Below, in pieces: positions 52,014 to 61,480 of a stretch of DNA of 61,480 bases; positions within the stretch are counted from its first letter, which is position 1, and each line of letters starts with the position of its first letter. The DNA lies in NCBI GenBank assembly GCA_025449935.1, contig JANWIJ010000018.1, positions 1-61,480 on the forward strand, read 5' to 3'. Source of the DNA: Chitinophagaceae bacterium (GTDB lineage: Bacteria; Bacteroidota; Bacteroidia; Chitinophagales; Chitinophagaceae). A model generated the notes under the pieces. The model searched no databases, was not told the origin of the DNA, and was given only the letters and a program-made list of their open reading frames with translations. The translations under genes and the position numbers were made by a program.

Positions 52014-53732
52014 GTGAAAATCATTCCGCGTCATTTAACCGTTTCCTTTTTTGTTTGTTGCCTGCCGGTACTGACTATACCTAGCCTTTCCTGTGCGCAG
52101 CCACTGCATCAAAGCCACAAATTTACCAGGCAGGATTCACTCCGCGGAACCATTACCCCGGAAAGAGCCTGGTGGAATGTCGTTTCTTATAATATACAGG
52201 TGACGCCTGATTACCAAAGCAAAACAATCAAAGGCTGGAACCAGGTTACTTTTAGCGTGTTAAAAGGGGGTAAGAAAAAGAAAATGCAAATTGACCTTCA
52301 GCAACCATTAATAATAGACAGCATCATCTTCAATAATAAAAAAATAAAAAATTACACCCGTGACGGTAATGTTTACCTGGTTAATTTCGGTACCATTAAT
52401 TTACCCGCGACAAAAAACGGGATGACGGAAAACAGATCCGCTGCCCTCCCAAGTATTAAAATCTATTATCATGGAAAACCCCGTGAAGCAAGGAATCCAC
52501 CATGGGATGGTGGCTGGATCTGGTCAAAAGATTCAAAAGGCCGTCCCTGGATGACAGTAGCCTGCCAGGGTTTAGGCGCGAGTGTGTGGTATCCCTGTAA
52601 AGATCACCAGAGCGATGAACCCGACATGGGAGCATTGCTGCAGGTAAGAGTTCCTGACTCGCTGGTGGCGGTTGGGAACGGTAAACTTTATTCAAAAGAT
52701 GATCAGCACGACGGCACCGTATTATACACCTGGCATGTGAAAAGCCCTATCAATAATTATAACATTGTTCCTTACATCGGGAAATATGTACACTGGGCAG
52801 ATCATTTCACCGGCGAAAACGGGAAAAACCTTTCCCTCGATTACTGGGTACTGGATTATAATCTTGAAAAGTCAAAAAAACAATTTGGCCGGGATGTTAA
52901 ACCCATGCTAACAGCTTTTGAATATTGGTTTGGGCCGTATCCTTTTTACGAGGACGGTTTCAAATTAGTGGAATCATCGCACCTCGGTATGGAACACCAG
53001 AGTGCCACGGCTTACGGCAATCATTACCTGAACGGGTATCTTGGGAGAGACCTTTCCGGTACAGGATGGGGGCTTAAATGGGATTATATCATTATTCATG
53101 AAAGTGGTCACGAATGGTTTGCCAATAATATTACTACCAATGATATCGCGGATATGTGGGTGCATGAAGGTTTTACCATGTATTCGGAGGCATTATTCGT
53201 GGAATATTATTATGGTAAGAAAGCAGGCGATGAATATGTGCAGGGCATCCGCGCGAATATTGCCAATGACAGACCCCTGATCGGTCCTTACGGTGTAAAC
53301 CAGGAAGGCAGCGGGGATATGTATAATAAAGGAGCTAATCTTTTACATACCGTCCGGCAGGTTATTAATAATGACTCGCTTTTCAGGAACATACTGAGAG
53401 GGTTGAATAAGGATTTCTATCATAAAACAGTTGACTCAAGAGAGGTGGAAGCCTATTTTTCCAAACAGGCGGGAAAAGATCTATCTAAAATTTTTGACCA
53501 GTACCTCCGGACAGTAAAGATCCCTGTGCTGGAATATAAAATGACCGGAAGGAAATTATCCTATCGATGGACAAATTGTATGGAGGGTTTTAATATGCCT
53601 TTAAAGATCGGAACCGGAAGGGCCCTGTTGATTTCGCCCAAAAAGGAATGGCAGGAAATGGATCTGCCATTGAATTATTCGATCGACCAGGTTGACAAAA
53701 ATTTTTACATCACTGTGAAGAAAGTAGAATAA
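52014..53732 (+). CDS. Exported M1-family aminopeptidase-like metallopeptidase
   Basis: 572 residues from GTG 52014. A signal peptide is likely (SFFVCCLPVLTIPSLSCAQ). The fold is gluzincin: zinc ligands His362 and His366 in HESGHEWFANN, third ligand Glu385 in MWVHEGFTMYSEAL, with catalytic Glu363; the H-E-x-x-H-x18-E spacing is exact. The exopeptidase motif reads GMEHQ rather than the usual GAMEN, which may alter N-terminal amine recognition. The protein is shorter than E. coli PepN and resembles the Bacteroidota M1 group. Context with a divergent peptide-binding lipoprotein suggests peptide processing. Confidence 0.93.
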   Translation: MKIIPRHLTVSFFVCCLPVLTIPSLSCAQPLHQSHKFTRQDSLRGTITPERAWWNVVSYNIQVTPDYQSKTIKGWNQVTFSVLKGGKKKKMQIDLQQPLIIDSIIFNNKKIKNYTRDGNVYLVNFGTINLPATKNGMTENRSAALPSIKIYYHGKPREARNPPWDGGWIWSKDSKGRPWMTVACQGLGASVWYPCKDHQSDEPDMGALLQVRVPDSLVAVGNGKLYSKDDQHDGTVLYTWHVKSPINNYNIVPYIGKYVHWADHFTGENGKNLSLDYWVLDYNLEKSKKQFGRDVKPMLTAFEYWFGPYPFYEDGFKLVESSHLGMEHQSATAYGNHYLNGYLGRDLSGTGWGLKWDYIIIHESGHEWFANNITTNDIADMWVHEGFTMYSEALFVEYYYGKKAGDEYVQGIRANIANDRPLIGPYGVNQEGSGDMYNKGANLLHTVRQVINNDSLFRNILRGLNKDFYHKTVDSREVEAYFSKQAGKDLSKIFDQYLRTVKIPVLEYKMTGRKLSYRWTNCMEGFNMPLKIGTGRALLISPKKEWQEMDLPLNYSIDQVDKNFYITVKKVE

Positions 53733-53760
53733 CCCCTCTTGCCACTCACCCATCCCCGCT

Positions 53761-53768
53761 TACCTTTA
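53761..53768 (+). promoter_or_regulatory. -7-like element immediately before the flippase start
   Basis: TACCTTTA (one mismatch from TAnnTTTG) ends 4 nt before the ATG at 53773, consistent with a leaderless transcript. Confidence 0.35.
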
Positions 53769-53772
53769 CCAA

Positions 53773-55281
53773 ATGAGCAGTATCCGCCGGCAAAGTATCA
53801 TTTCCTCGGTAGTTATCTATATCGGGTTTGGTATCGGCCTGCTGAATATTTATCTTTTTACCAAACAGGGCGTATTCCTGGATCCCCAGTTTGGTTTGTA
53901 TAATGCATTTATTGCCATTGCCACAATGATGATGGCTTTCTCGAGTCTCGCGATGCCTTCTTATATCTACAAATTTTACCCTTATTACAAGGAACACCTC
54001 CCCGACCGGAAAAATGACCAGTTGACCATTGCCATCATCACCGGGGTGATTGGTTTTCTAATCGTCCTGGCCACTGGCTTTATTTTCAAGAACCTGGTCA
54101 TAAAAAAGTATATCACCAATGCACCCGAGATAGTATCTTATTACAAATGGATATTCCCCCTGGGATTTGGCTTGTTGATTTACACCATCCTGGAAGCCTA
54201 TGCCTGGCAACAGCATAAATCCGTTTTCACTAATTTCCTGAAGGAGGTTCTCTGGAGATTATTCACTACCGTGCTGATCGTTTTGTTTGCATCGGGAGTT
54301 ATTGACAATTTTGCCCTCTTTATTCAACTTTTCTCGTTCAGCTACCCCTTCATTGCAGCCGTATTGTTTATATACCTCCTCGTCACCAAACGCATTCATT
54401 TTACTTTTTCAATAAGTAAGGTTACCCGCCGGTTATCCAAAAGTATTTTACGTCTTTGCTCCTTTGTTTATGCCGGTTCCCTGATTTTTACCATCTCCCT
54501 GGTGTTTGATTCGCTGGTCATCAGTTCGGTGCTGGATGATGCGCTTACCAAACTGGCCGTATATTCCGTTGCACAGAATATCGCTTCCATGATCCAGGCC
54601 CCGCAACGGGGTATTATCGCTGCTTCCATTTCTCATTTGTCGAAAGCCTGGAAAGACAAGAATATGGCATTGATAAAAAAGGTTTACCAGCGGTCTTCTA
54701 TCAACCAGCTTATTTTTGCCTGCGGTCTTTTTTTACTGATCATCTTAAATTTTACGGACGCGGTCACCACTTTTCAATTAAAAGGCACTTACCTGGAAGC
54801 ATATTATGTCGTGATCCTGCTGGGTCTTACAAAGATCATCGATATGGGTACGGGCGTAAATGCCCAGATCATTGCCACCTCTGTACACTGGCGCTTTGAA
54901 ATGATAAGCGGTGTTGTTTTACTGACGGTAATGCTGCCCCTGAGTTATTTCCTGACAAAAGAGTTTGGCATAACCGGTGCGGGAGCCGCCCAGCTGATTT
55001 CAATTTCCATTTACAACCTTATCCGTATATTATTTCTGTGGAAGAAGTTCCGCCTTCAGCCATTTTCAAAGAAAACTTTGTACACGGTATTATTTGCTGG
55101 CGCCTGCTACGGAGTTTGTCATTTTATCTTTATGAATATGGATGGCCTGGCGGGTATGTTCGCGAGAAGCCTGGCTTTTATCGGGCTTTATGCAGCGGGA
55201 GTCAGCTACATGAATCTATCCCCTGATGTCCGGCCAGTAATAACGAGCATTCAAAAAAGACTGGGAATGAAAAAAAGGTAA
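53773..55281 (+). CDS. Polysaccharide/oligosaccharide flippase (MOP superfamily, Wzx-like)
   Basis: 502 residues with about 12-14 hydrophobic helices and no signal peptide. N-terminal FGIGLLNIYLFTKQGVFLDPQFGLYNAFIAIATMMMAF and central helices are typical of polysaccharide-biosynthesis membrane proteins. It would move a lipid-linked sugar across the inner membrane. No polymerase or glycosyltransferase gene is adjacent, so its glycan is unknown. It converges with the NlpC/P60 gene, 4 nt apart. Confidence 0.83.
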   Translation: MSSIRRQSIISSVVIYIGFGIGLLNIYLFTKQGVFLDPQFGLYNAFIAIATMMMAFSSLAMPSYIYKFYPYYKEHLPDRKNDQLTIAIITGVIGFLIVLATGFIFKNLVIKKYITNAPEIVSYYKWIFPLGFGLLIYTILEAYAWQQHKSVFTNFLKEVLWRLFTTVLIVLFASGVIDNFALFIQLFSFSYPFIAAVLFIYLLVTKRIHFTFSISKVTRRLSKSILRLCSFVYAGSLIFTISLVFDSLVISSVLDDALTKLAVYSVAQNIASMIQAPQRGIIAASISHLSKAWKDKNMALIKKVYQRSSINQLIFACGLFLLIILNFTDAVTTFQLKGTYLEAYYVVILLGLTKIIDMGTGVNAQIIATSVHWRFEMISGVVLLTVMLPLSYFLTKEFGITGAGAAQLISISIYNLIRILFLWKKFRLQPFSKKTLYTVLFAGACYGVCHFIFMNMDGLAGMFARSLAFIGLYAAGVSYMNLSPDVRPVITSIQKRLGMKKR

Positions 55282-55285
55282 CCAG

Positions 55286-56047
55286 TTAGTTACCTGCTAC
55301 GATCGCTTTATTATCCACTCTTCCTGCACCGACATAGCGTTTCAGGTAATAGGATTCAAAAAGATCATTCACCATCACGCCGCGGGAAACAGACGCATGG
55401 ATGAATTTATTATTGCCCAGGTAAATACCAACATGGGACACGCCCCTGCCATTGGTATTGAAAAAGACGAGGTCGCCTTCCTGTAATTCAGTGGTAGATA
55501 TCTTCCGGCTGGTTCTGTACTGATCCCTGGACACCCGCGGAATCGTCAACCCGTATGCGGCGGCAAAAACTGCAACGGTAAAACCGGAACAGTCCACACC
55601 TGTTTTAGTATTACCACCGGTGCGGTACCGCACACCATACCAGTTATCCACGGTTTCAAGCAGCCTTTTAGTGGGTAAAGACTCGACTTCCGTATTCAAT
55701 AAAACGGCATATTTCAACTGAACAGATGAGGCGTTCTCCACCTCAGGGGTCCGGTAGGAAAGTATTTCGCTTAAACCCTTGTTCTCATCCTTGACTTTAA
55801 CTGTTGAGGAAGCCCCCATCTCCGGGCTATGGCTGGCCTGGATAACCTGGAGCTCCGATTTCACTTCTTTTTTCTGAACGCCGGCCGCCTGGGGGGTAAC
55901 TGAAATTTCTTCTATGAATTTTGATTGTGCAGGCTGGGTCTGCACCGGGGCAATTTGCTTATTGCTGGTGAAATTCAACGGTTTAAATGTTGAGCAACTG
56001 CTGAATAATACAATGAATGCTAAAGCTGGTAGAAATGTCTTAACCAT
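55286..56047 (-). CDS. NlpC/P60 (C40) peptidase, lipoprotein
   Basis: 253 residues. Lipoprotein signal (LFSSC, Cys18). A disordered linker of about 110 residues precedes an NlpC/P60 catalytic domain: nucleophile Cys153 in TGVDCSGFTVAVF, His205 in GRGVSHVGIYLGNN, and a polar third position at His217 in FIHASVSRGV. It hydrolyses the peptide stem of peptidoglycan, probably from the outer side of the inner membrane or outer membrane. A 6-bp GC hairpin (56114-56129) lies in its long 5' region. Confidence 0.92.
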   Translation of the reverse strand: MVKTFLPALAFIVLFSSCSTFKPLNFTSNKQIAPVQTQPAQSKFIEEISVTPQAAGVQKKEVKSELQVIQASHSPEMGASSTVKVKDENKGLSEILSYRTPEVENASSVQLKYAVLLNTEVESLPTKRLLETVDNWYGVRYRTGGNTKTGVDCSGFTVAVFAAAYGLTIPRVSRDQYRTSRKISTTELQEGDLVFFNTNGRGVSHVGIYLGNNKFIHASVSRGVMVNDLFESYYLKRYVGAGRVDNKAIVAGN

Positions 56048-56113
56048 TACGTCTTTCTTTTAGGATGATTTCATGGGGCCTGGTAAAATTCCTGGCTGCC
56101 AGCAGGCAGGAAC

Positions 56114-56129
56114 CCTCCCCGTTGGGAGG
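56114..56129. other. Hairpin in the leader region of the NlpC/P60 gene
   Basis: CCTCCC CGTT GGGAGG stem-loop (56114-56129) 67 nt before the start codon at 56047; no T-tract on either side, so not a standard terminator. The rest of the 56048-56318 gap (271 bases) shows nothing more than a weak CAAAAATATA sequence. Confidence 0.3.
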
Positions 56130-56318
56130 CGTGCAAAAATATAGGTTATTGGCCGGAAATAACCGCATTCCATTAACGAATTTTAAGCCATGAAATTGCC
56201 TGAATGTTAAAATGCTATAACTAAGTGATTTAGAGTTGCTAACAGGTGTGAATATTGAGATAAATCAACGAAATTGCGGGATGCAATTAAATAGCTATTA
56301 TTGATACGGTAATTAAAC

Positions 56319-57557
56319 ATGCAAACGATACTTTCCTTCCTGACCTTATTCTATTTAACCACCGGCTGCCAAACAGCCGGTAGGGGGAAAAATGCTGAAA
56401 ATGATTCCCTGGCCAGGAGGGTGCTGGACAAATACACCGCTGCCCGCGCTCAAAAGGATACAACTAAACCTGCCGCAAGGTCAAAGCCATATACCCGGAT
56501 TGAATATGAGAAAAAAGAGGTGATTGGGGCGGCCGGGGGTACCAAATCTGTGATCTTTAATTCCACCGGTTCAAAACTCTATGCCATGAACCTCGAAGGC
56601 ATGAGTGTTTATGAATTTGACCAGGCTTCCCGCAAAATCATCAAAGAATTCAAGTTTACCCCTACCCGTGGAATGGGATGGGATTATAACAAAAGCCGCC
56701 CGATTTCCTCTTTCCAGGAGAAACCGGTTGAAGCCTGTTTCAGTCATGGAGATGAAATATTGTGGGTTTCGCTGCACAACGCAGAAGGCATTGTTCCCAT
56801 CTGGGTAAATAATTTTTCAAAGAACGCTGCTAATTCAAAATATCCAGGGAAAACAAAACCTGTAACAGTTATTTATCCCGGAACAGATAAAAAGGTTTTA
56901 TTGAGCGTTCCGCTGATCGAAACAGGAAAAACACCGAAAGTGATTGCGAGGACCGGCGACAGTAAATATTTACTGGTCAGTAACTGGCACTCCCGGAACA
57001 CCAGTATATTGGAAATGGACTCAACGGCTTTTCCTTTCGGAAAAGTCATCAGTACGGTGCCGGTTTCGGCCATACCCCGGGGGATCGCGGTGGACGACAA
57101 GAATAAAAAATCATATGTAGCCATCATGGGTGGTGCAAGCCTGGCCGTAATCAATCATGAAAACTGGCAGGGAGATGGAACCATCAGCGTATTATCCAGC
57201 CCGAGACATATTGTAATGGACACCAGTGGTCATTTATTTGTTTCCTACAATAGCCTGGGCCTGATCGCCTGCCTGGATGCAGCCACGGGAAAGTCATTAT
57301 TTACTGCCAGCACGCATGCCCAACCCCGGACCATCATATTATCCAAAAACCATAAATTCATTTTTGTAACCTGCTACAGCAGTGATTATGTGGATGTGTA
57401 CAAAATCAACGACGACAACTTTGAGAAAGTAGCATCTTTGCCCTGTAGCGGTCACCCCGTGGGAGTGGATATTTTTGAAAATGATAATAAACTGGAAGCC
57501 TGGGTTTGCAGTTACAGTAACGGCAAGATCAATATTTACACGTTTAAAAAGAAATAA
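56319..57557 (+). CDS. YncE-like beta-propeller lipoprotein
   Basis: 412 residues with a lipoprotein signal (LFYLTTGC, Cys17). The main part is a seven-bladed beta-propeller of the YncE/NHL kind, with repeated strands such as SVIFNSTGSKLYAMNLEGMS, SKYLLVSNWHSRNTSILEM and HKFIFVTCYSSDYVDVYKI, blade ends HPVGVDIFEND. The family is thought to bind ligands or proteins in the envelope. It has no catalytic motif that I can identify. The following dnaE gene begins 11 nt after its stop. Confidence 0.85.
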   Translation: MQTILSFLTLFYLTTGCQTAGRGKNAENDSLARRVLDKYTAARAQKDTTKPAARSKPYTRIEYEKKEVIGAAGGTKSVIFNSTGSKLYAMNLEGMSVYEFDQASRKIIKEFKFTPTRGMGWDYNKSRPISSFQEKPVEACFSHGDEILWVSLHNAEGIVPIWVNNFSKNAANSKYPGKTKPVTVIYPGTDKKVLLSVPLIETGKTPKVIARTGDSKYLLVSNWHSRNTSILEMDSTAFPFGKVISTVPVSAIPRGIAVDDKNKKSYVAIMGGASLAVINHENWQGDGTISVLSSPRHIVMDTSGHLFVSYNSLGLIACLDAATGKSLFTASTHAQPRTIILSKNHKFIFVTCYSSDYVDVYKINDDNFEKVASLPCSGHPVGVDIFENDNKLEAWVCSYSNGKINIYTFKKK

Positions 57558-57568
57558 GGACAGTGAGC

Positions 57569-60500
57569 ATGAAGTTTTCACATTTACATGTGCATACGCA
57601 GTTTTCCCTGCTTGATGGCGCAGCCTCTATCCAGAATCTTTATAAAAAAGCCATAAAAGATGGCATGCCCGCCTTAGCGATCAGTGACCATGGCAATATG
57701 TTTGGCGCTTTTGAGTTTGTAGCGGAAGCTTATAAACATAAGGATGAAAACGGCAAGGTTAAAGTGAAACCGATTGTTGGTTGCGAATTTTATATTACGG
57801 AAACGCGTCACCAGAAAACTTTCACAAAAGAATTAAGGGACAAACGGCATCACCAGATATTGCTGGCAAAAAACGAACAGGGCTACAAAAACCTTGTCAA
57901 ACTGACATCGCTGGGTTTTATTGAAGGCATGTACGGGAAATACCCCCGGATTGACAAAGAACTTATACTCAGGTATCATGAAGGACTAATAGCCACTACC
58001 TGTTGCCTGGGAGCTTCCGTGCCACAGGCTATCCTGAAAAAAGGGGAAGCCGAAGGAGAAAACGAATTCAAGTGGTGGTTGAATGTTTTCCAGGAAGATT
58101 ATTACGTGGAATTGCAGCGTCACGGCATGGCTGAACAGGATAAAGTAAATGAAGTACTGGTAAGGTTTGCTAAAAAATACCACGTTAAGATTATCGCCAG
58201 TAATGATTCACATTACGTGGAGCAGGACGATTTCAATGCGCACGATATTTTACTCTGCATCAATACGGGTGAAAAACTTGCTACCACCCCGATGCGTGAC
58301 TTTGCCGATGATGATATACACGTCAAAGACAAAAGATTTGCCTTTCCCAATGACCAGTTCTATTTCAAGACCACGGAAGAAATGTGCAGGGTCTTTCATG
58401 ACCTGCCGGAAGCTATTGATAACACCGGGGAAATAGTAGATAAGGTGGATCTCTTAAACCTTACCCGCGATATCCTGCTTCCCAATTTTCCCATTGAAAA
58501 AAGATTCCAGATCCATACCAGGGAGGAAACCTTTGGGAAATTCACGGTTTCAGCTGAGGCACATAACCAGTGGGAATACCTGAAACATATTACTTACGAG
58601 GGAGCAGAACGGCGTTATACTGAACTGACACCAGCATTAAAAGAACGGATCGAATTCGAATTGTTTACCATCAAAACGATGGGTTTCGCCGGCTACTTTT
58701 TAATTGTCAGTGATTTTATCAGGGCCGGTCGGGATAAAGGAGTGTTTATCGGCCCCGGCCGTGGTTCCGCAGCCGGGAGCGTGGTGGCATATTGCATTGC
58801 CATCACGAATATTGACCCGATTAAATACAACTTGCTTTTTGAAAGGTTTTTGAATCCTGACCGAAAATCAATGCCCGATATCGATACAGATTTTGATGAT
58901 GAGGGAAGGCAAAAAGTAATTGATTACGTAGTTGAAAAATATGGCAAGAACCAGGTGGCGCAAATCATTACCTATGGTACGATGGCGGCCAAATCAAGTA
59001 TTGCTGATGTGGCCCGGGTGATGGACCTGCCCCTCCCTGAAAGCCGCGCCTTAACCAAATTAGTACCTGACCGTCCCGGGACAGAACTGAAAAGAGTGTT
59101 GCACGCCCCCATGAAAATAAAAGACGGGGAGAAATCACTGGAAGAGAAAGAAGGCATGGGCAGCGAGGACATGGAGAATGTTAAAAAACTCCGGGAGATA
59201 TACAATCAAAAGGATACGATACTCAGTAAAGTGTTGCATGAAGCCGAACGGCTGGAAGGCTCTGTACGAAACACGGGCATCCATGCAGCAGGTATCATTA
59301 TCGCGCCAAAGGACCTGACGGAATTGCTCCCGGTAGCCACTTCCAAAGAATCGACGCTCTGGCTGACTCAAATAGAAGGAAACGTCATCGAAGAAGCCGG
59401 TGTACTCAAAATGGACTTTTTGGGTTTGAAAACCCTGACCATTATTAAAAATGCATTGGTACTTATCAACCAGATACACGGTATTGAAATTGATATTGAT
59501 AAAATTCCACTGGACGATAAAAAAACCTTTGAACTCTACCAGCATGGCGCCACCATCGGCACTTTCCAGTTTGAAAGTGCGGGCATGCAGAAATATTTAC
59601 GGGAACTGAAACCGGATAAATTCGGGGACCTGATTGCTATGAACGCTTTGTATCGTCCCGGACCAATTGCTTATATACCGAATTATATTGACCGCAAACA
59701 CGGCCGGGAAGCCATCACCTATGACCTGCCCGAAATGCAGGAATTCCTGGAGGAGACTTATGGAATCACTGTATACCAGGAACAGGTTATGCTGCTGGCA
59801 CAAAAACTCGCCGGTTTCAGCAAGGGAGATGCCGATGTATTGCGGAAAGCAATGGGTAAAAAACAAAAATCGGTACTGGATAAAATGAAGGCCCAGTTTA
59901 TTTCAGGTGCCACCGAAAAATTATTACCCCCGGAGAAACTGGAAAAGATCTGGACTGACTGGGAAGCATTTGCCCAGTATGCTTTTAATAAATCACACTC
60001 TACCTGCTATGCCTATGTCGCCTACCAGACTGCTTATTTAAAAGCTCACTACCCGGCCGAATACATGTCTGCCGTACTGAACAATGCCGGGAATATTGAA
60101 AAGATCACTTTTTTTATGGAAGAGTGTAAGCGGATGGGGATTAAAGTACTTGGTCCCGACATCAATGAATCATTAAATGGTTTTGCTGTAAATAACAAAG
60201 GTGAAATCCGTTTTGGCCTGGGCGGGCTGAAAGGCGTTGGCGAAGCAGCCGTGGAAAGTATTATTATTGAAAGAAAAAAAAGTGGCCCGTTTACCAGCCT
60301 CTTTGATTTTATCAAACGGATCAACCAGCGGACGGTTAATAAAAAAACATTGGAGAGCCTGGCCTATGCCGGTGGCCTGGATTGCTTTCCCGAACATCAC
60401 CGGGCTCAATTTTTTTATGTCCCGGATGGCGAAGCAGTAAACGGTCTAGAAAGGATCATTAAATACGGGCAGGTGATCGCCACGCAAAATGCCACCACAG

Positions 60501-61243
60501 CCAATACGCTGTTCGGTGATCTTCCGATTACGATGGAAATACCGGCGCCCCGCTTACCTGAATGTGCCCCCTGGCCATTGATCGTTCAGCTGGAACATGA
60601 AAAAGAAGTTACAGGAATGTTCCTGAGTGGTCACCCGCTCGATCATTATAAATTTGAAATGAGGCATTATGGCGTTACACCCATTGCTGATTTCAATGAA
60701 TTCAAGGAAGCTATTAAAATGCACCCGAACCCAGGCAGACCCTTCCGCCTGATTGGTTTGGTGGCCGATGCCCAGCACAAGGTTGCAAAGAGTGGTAATA
60801 AATATGGCAATTTTGTTATTGAAGATTATTCCGGTAAAACCGAGATCATTCTTTTCAGTGAAGATTATTTACGCCTCACCCCTTTCCTGCAACAGGGCAG
60901 TACTGTTTTTATCACCGGTTATTTTAAACAGCGGTATAACCGTGACGAATTTGAATTTAAAGTGATGACGGTTTCGCTGGCTGAAACCATGAAAAAGCAC
61001 CTGACCAAACAAGTGACCATTGAAGCTCACCCGCAGGATATCAGTAAGGAGGTAGTGGATTTTGTTGAAAAGAACATGAAATTCAACCCCGGGAAATCCA
61101 CGCTGAAATTCACGCTGTCAGAGCCCAAAAATAAAATGAAGATCAGCCTCGTAACCATGAATAACGGGTTTGAAATGAACGAAGAAATGATCCAGTTCCT
61201 TGAAAAAAGCCCGCAGCTTGATGTGCAGGTGTTAACGCTTTAA
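57569..61243 (+). CDS. dnaE: DNA polymerase III subunit alpha
   Basis: 1,224 residues from ATG 57569; an in-frame GTG at 57563 is possible but the typical family start is MKFSHLHVHTQFSLLDG. A GGA (57558-57560) precedes it at ribosome-binding distance. N-terminal PHP domain (HLHVHTQFSLLDG, then ISDHGNMFGAFEF, SNDSHYVE). Polymerase core: PDIDTDFDDEGRQKVIDYV holds the catalytic aspartates (about residues 436-446), preceded by FIGPGRGSAAGSVVAYC. Later ALYRPGPIAYIPNYIDRK and an OB-fold near the C-terminus (LIGLVADAQHKVAKSGNKYG). Replicative polymerase catalytic subunit. The gene is between a propeller lipoprotein and trxA. Confidence 0.97.
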   Translation: MKFSHLHVHTQFSLLDGAASIQNLYKKAIKDGMPALAISDHGNMFGAFEFVAEAYKHKDENGKVKVKPIVGCEFYITETRHQKTFTKELRDKRHHQILLAKNEQGYKNLVKLTSLGFIEGMYGKYPRIDKELILRYHEGLIATTCCLGASVPQAILKKGEAEGENEFKWWLNVFQEDYYVELQRHGMAEQDKVNEVLVRFAKKYHVKIIASNDSHYVEQDDFNAHDILLCINTGEKLATTPMRDFADDDIHVKDKRFAFPNDQFYFKTTEEMCRVFHDLPEAIDNTGEIVDKVDLLNLTRDILLPNFPIEKRFQIHTREETFGKFTVSAEAHNQWEYLKHITYEGAERRYTELTPALKERIEFELFTIKTMGFAGYFLIVSDFIRAGRDKGVFIGPGRGSAAGSVVAYCIAITNIDPIKYNLLFERFLNPDRKSMPDIDTDFDDEGRQKVIDYVVEKYGKNQVAQIITYGTMAAKSSIADVARVMDLPLPESRALTKLVPDRPGTELKRVLHAPMKIKDGEKSLEEKEGMGSEDMENVKKLREIYNQKDTILSKVLHEAERLEGSVRNTGIHAAGIIIAPKDLTELLPVATSKESTLWLTQIEGNVIEEAGVLKMDFLGLKTLTIIKNALVLINQIHGIEIDIDKIPLDDKKTFELYQHGATIGTFQFESAGMQKYLRELKPDKFGDLIAMNALYRPGPIAYIPNYIDRKHGREAITYDLPEMQEFLEETYGITVYQEQVMLLAQKLAGFSKGDADVLRKAMGKKQKSVLDKMKAQFISGATEKLLPPEKLEKIWTDWEAFAQYAFNKSHSTCYAYVAYQTAYLKAHYPAEYMSAVLNNAGNIEKITFFMEECKRMGIKVLGPDINESLNGFAVNNKGEIRFGLGGLKGVGEAAVESIIIERKKSGPFTSLFDFIKRINQRTVNKKTLESLAYAGGLDCFPEHHRAQFFYVPDGEAVNGLERIIKYGQVIATQNATTANTLFGDLPITMEIPAPRLPECAPWPLIVQLEHEKEVTGMFLSGHPLDHYKFEMRHYGVTPIADFNEFKEAIKMHPNPGRPFRLIGLVADAQHKVAKSGNKYGNFVIEDYSGKTEIILFSEDYLRLTPFLQQGSTVFITGYFKQRYNRDEFEFKVMTVSLAETMKKHLTKQVTIEAHPQDISKEVVDFVEKNMKFNPGKSTLKFTLSEPKNKMKISLVTMNNGFEMNEEMIQFLEKSPQLDVQVLTL

Positions 61244-61342
61244 CATATGAGACGTTTTAGCAGTATTGTAAGCTCCATGACCAAAAAAATGACAAGTTTT
61301 ACACAACTTTGTGCCATCACCGCATGTTATACACTACGGACT

Positions 61343-61350
61343 TAAATTTG
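61343..61350 (+). promoter_or_regulatory. Bacteroidota -7 promoter element of the thioredoxin gene
   Basis: TAAATTTG fits TAnnTTTG, 36 nt before the ATG at 61387. Leader of about 30 nt. No TTTG box at the preferred spacing. Confidence 0.55.
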
Positions 61351-61386
61351 CACTCCCTTCTAAACTAAATATTAAAATCTATAACC

Positions 61387-61480
61387 ATGGCAAAAGAGTA
61401 TAATGATTCAAATTTCCAGACGGATGTACTGGCTTCTGATAAACTGACCGTAGTGGATTTCTGGGCGGAATGGTGCGGCC
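61387..61480 (+). CDS. trxA: Thioredoxin, 5' part only
   Basis: The first 31 codons are in the window: a start of [20 protein letters not shown] followed by [10 protein letters not shown], where the thioredoxin active site WCGPC is cut after the first cysteine and glycine. It is a cytosolic thiol-disulfide reductant. The 143-base gap before it contains the trxA promoter element and a possible 32-codon frame (61247-61345) that I do not support as a gene. Confidence 0.9.
   Translation, partial: MAKEYNDSNFQTDVLASDKLTVVDFWAEWCG

Noticed and set aside
56096-56129. Hairpins near the NlpC/P60 start as a riboswitch
   Set aside because: Only one short stem-loop and an imperfect one were seen; no conserved core or expression platform is visible.
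61247-61345. A 32-codon frame (MRRFSSIVSS...) between dnaE and trxA
   Set aside because: It has no ribosome-binding site of note, ends inside the trxA -7 element, and no recognisable composition; more likely a chance frame.

Overview
The window is a chromosomal segment of a Bacteroidota bacterium, most likely of the Chitinophagaceae or a close relative. This rests on the gene content and the signals in the DNA: type A Por-secretion (T9SS) C-terminal domains, GEVED domains, carboxypeptidase-regulatory TonB-linked outer-membrane receptors, the bacteroidotal alternative GlmU, a DUF3276/PUR protein, a PafA-type alkaline phosphatase, and promoter elements of the TAnnTTTG type, some with a TTTG box 19-20 nt upstream. 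No insertion sequence, phage, integrase, CRISPR array or rRNA was seen. One tRNA (Ser, anticodon TGA) is present.

Layout. 1-8.7 kb: small mostly plus-strand genes, namely the end of an S41-type peptidase, a GNAT acetyltransferase, two NTF2-like exported proteins, a PKD lipoprotein, a SAM methyltransferase, a YafY/WYL regulator with two DinB-fold proteins, a monoheme cytochrome lipoprotein and an MFS transporter. 8.9-11.9 kb: a PafA-like phosphatase, an exported protein with a CotH/HipA-like kinase signature, and an acyl-CoA-binding protein. 11.9-18.1 kb (mostly minus): a GT4 glycosyltransferase whose start looks frameshifted, a membrane protein, tpiA with the alternative glmU, a cupin, L31 type B and YajQ. 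18.2-25.8 kb (minus): a LytS/LytT two-component pair upstream of two tandem TonB-linked receptors. 25.8-29 kb: threonine aldolase, glucose-6-phosphate isomerase and a small secreted protein.

29.1-36.3 kb holds two giant T9SS-secreted paralogues that share a scaffold (MQPKFTL start, GEVED, Ig-like repeats, sorting domain) but carry different N-terminal and central modules. 36.5-42.1 kb (minus): DUF3276 protein, an MdlA/MsbA-like ABC exporter and an exported TPR-CHAT caspase-like protein. 42.3-48.7 kb: tRNA-Ser, a secreted protein, a LacI regulator divergent from a PqiA-like protein, a CBS protein, a MutS2 without Smr domain, a PPC-domain protein and a lipoprotein MsrA. 48.8-61.5 kb: a further T9SS-like protein, a peptide-binding lipoprotein divergent from an M1 metallopeptidase, a polysaccharide flippase, an NlpC/P60 lipoprotein, a beta-propeller lipoprotein, dnaE, and the start of thioredoxin.

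How the genes fit together: most of the window is cell-envelope and housekeeping material. Likely functional units are tpiA with alternative glmU (central sugar phosphate and amino-sugar nucleotide supply), LytS/LytT with the tandem receptors (sensing linked to outer-membrane proteins), YafY with the DinB proteins, and the peptide-binding lipoprotein with the divergent aminopeptidase (peptide use). The least described objects are the twin modular T9SS proteins, the exported kinase-like protein and the exported TPR-CHAT protein. Functions are inferred from reading motifs; no database search was possible.
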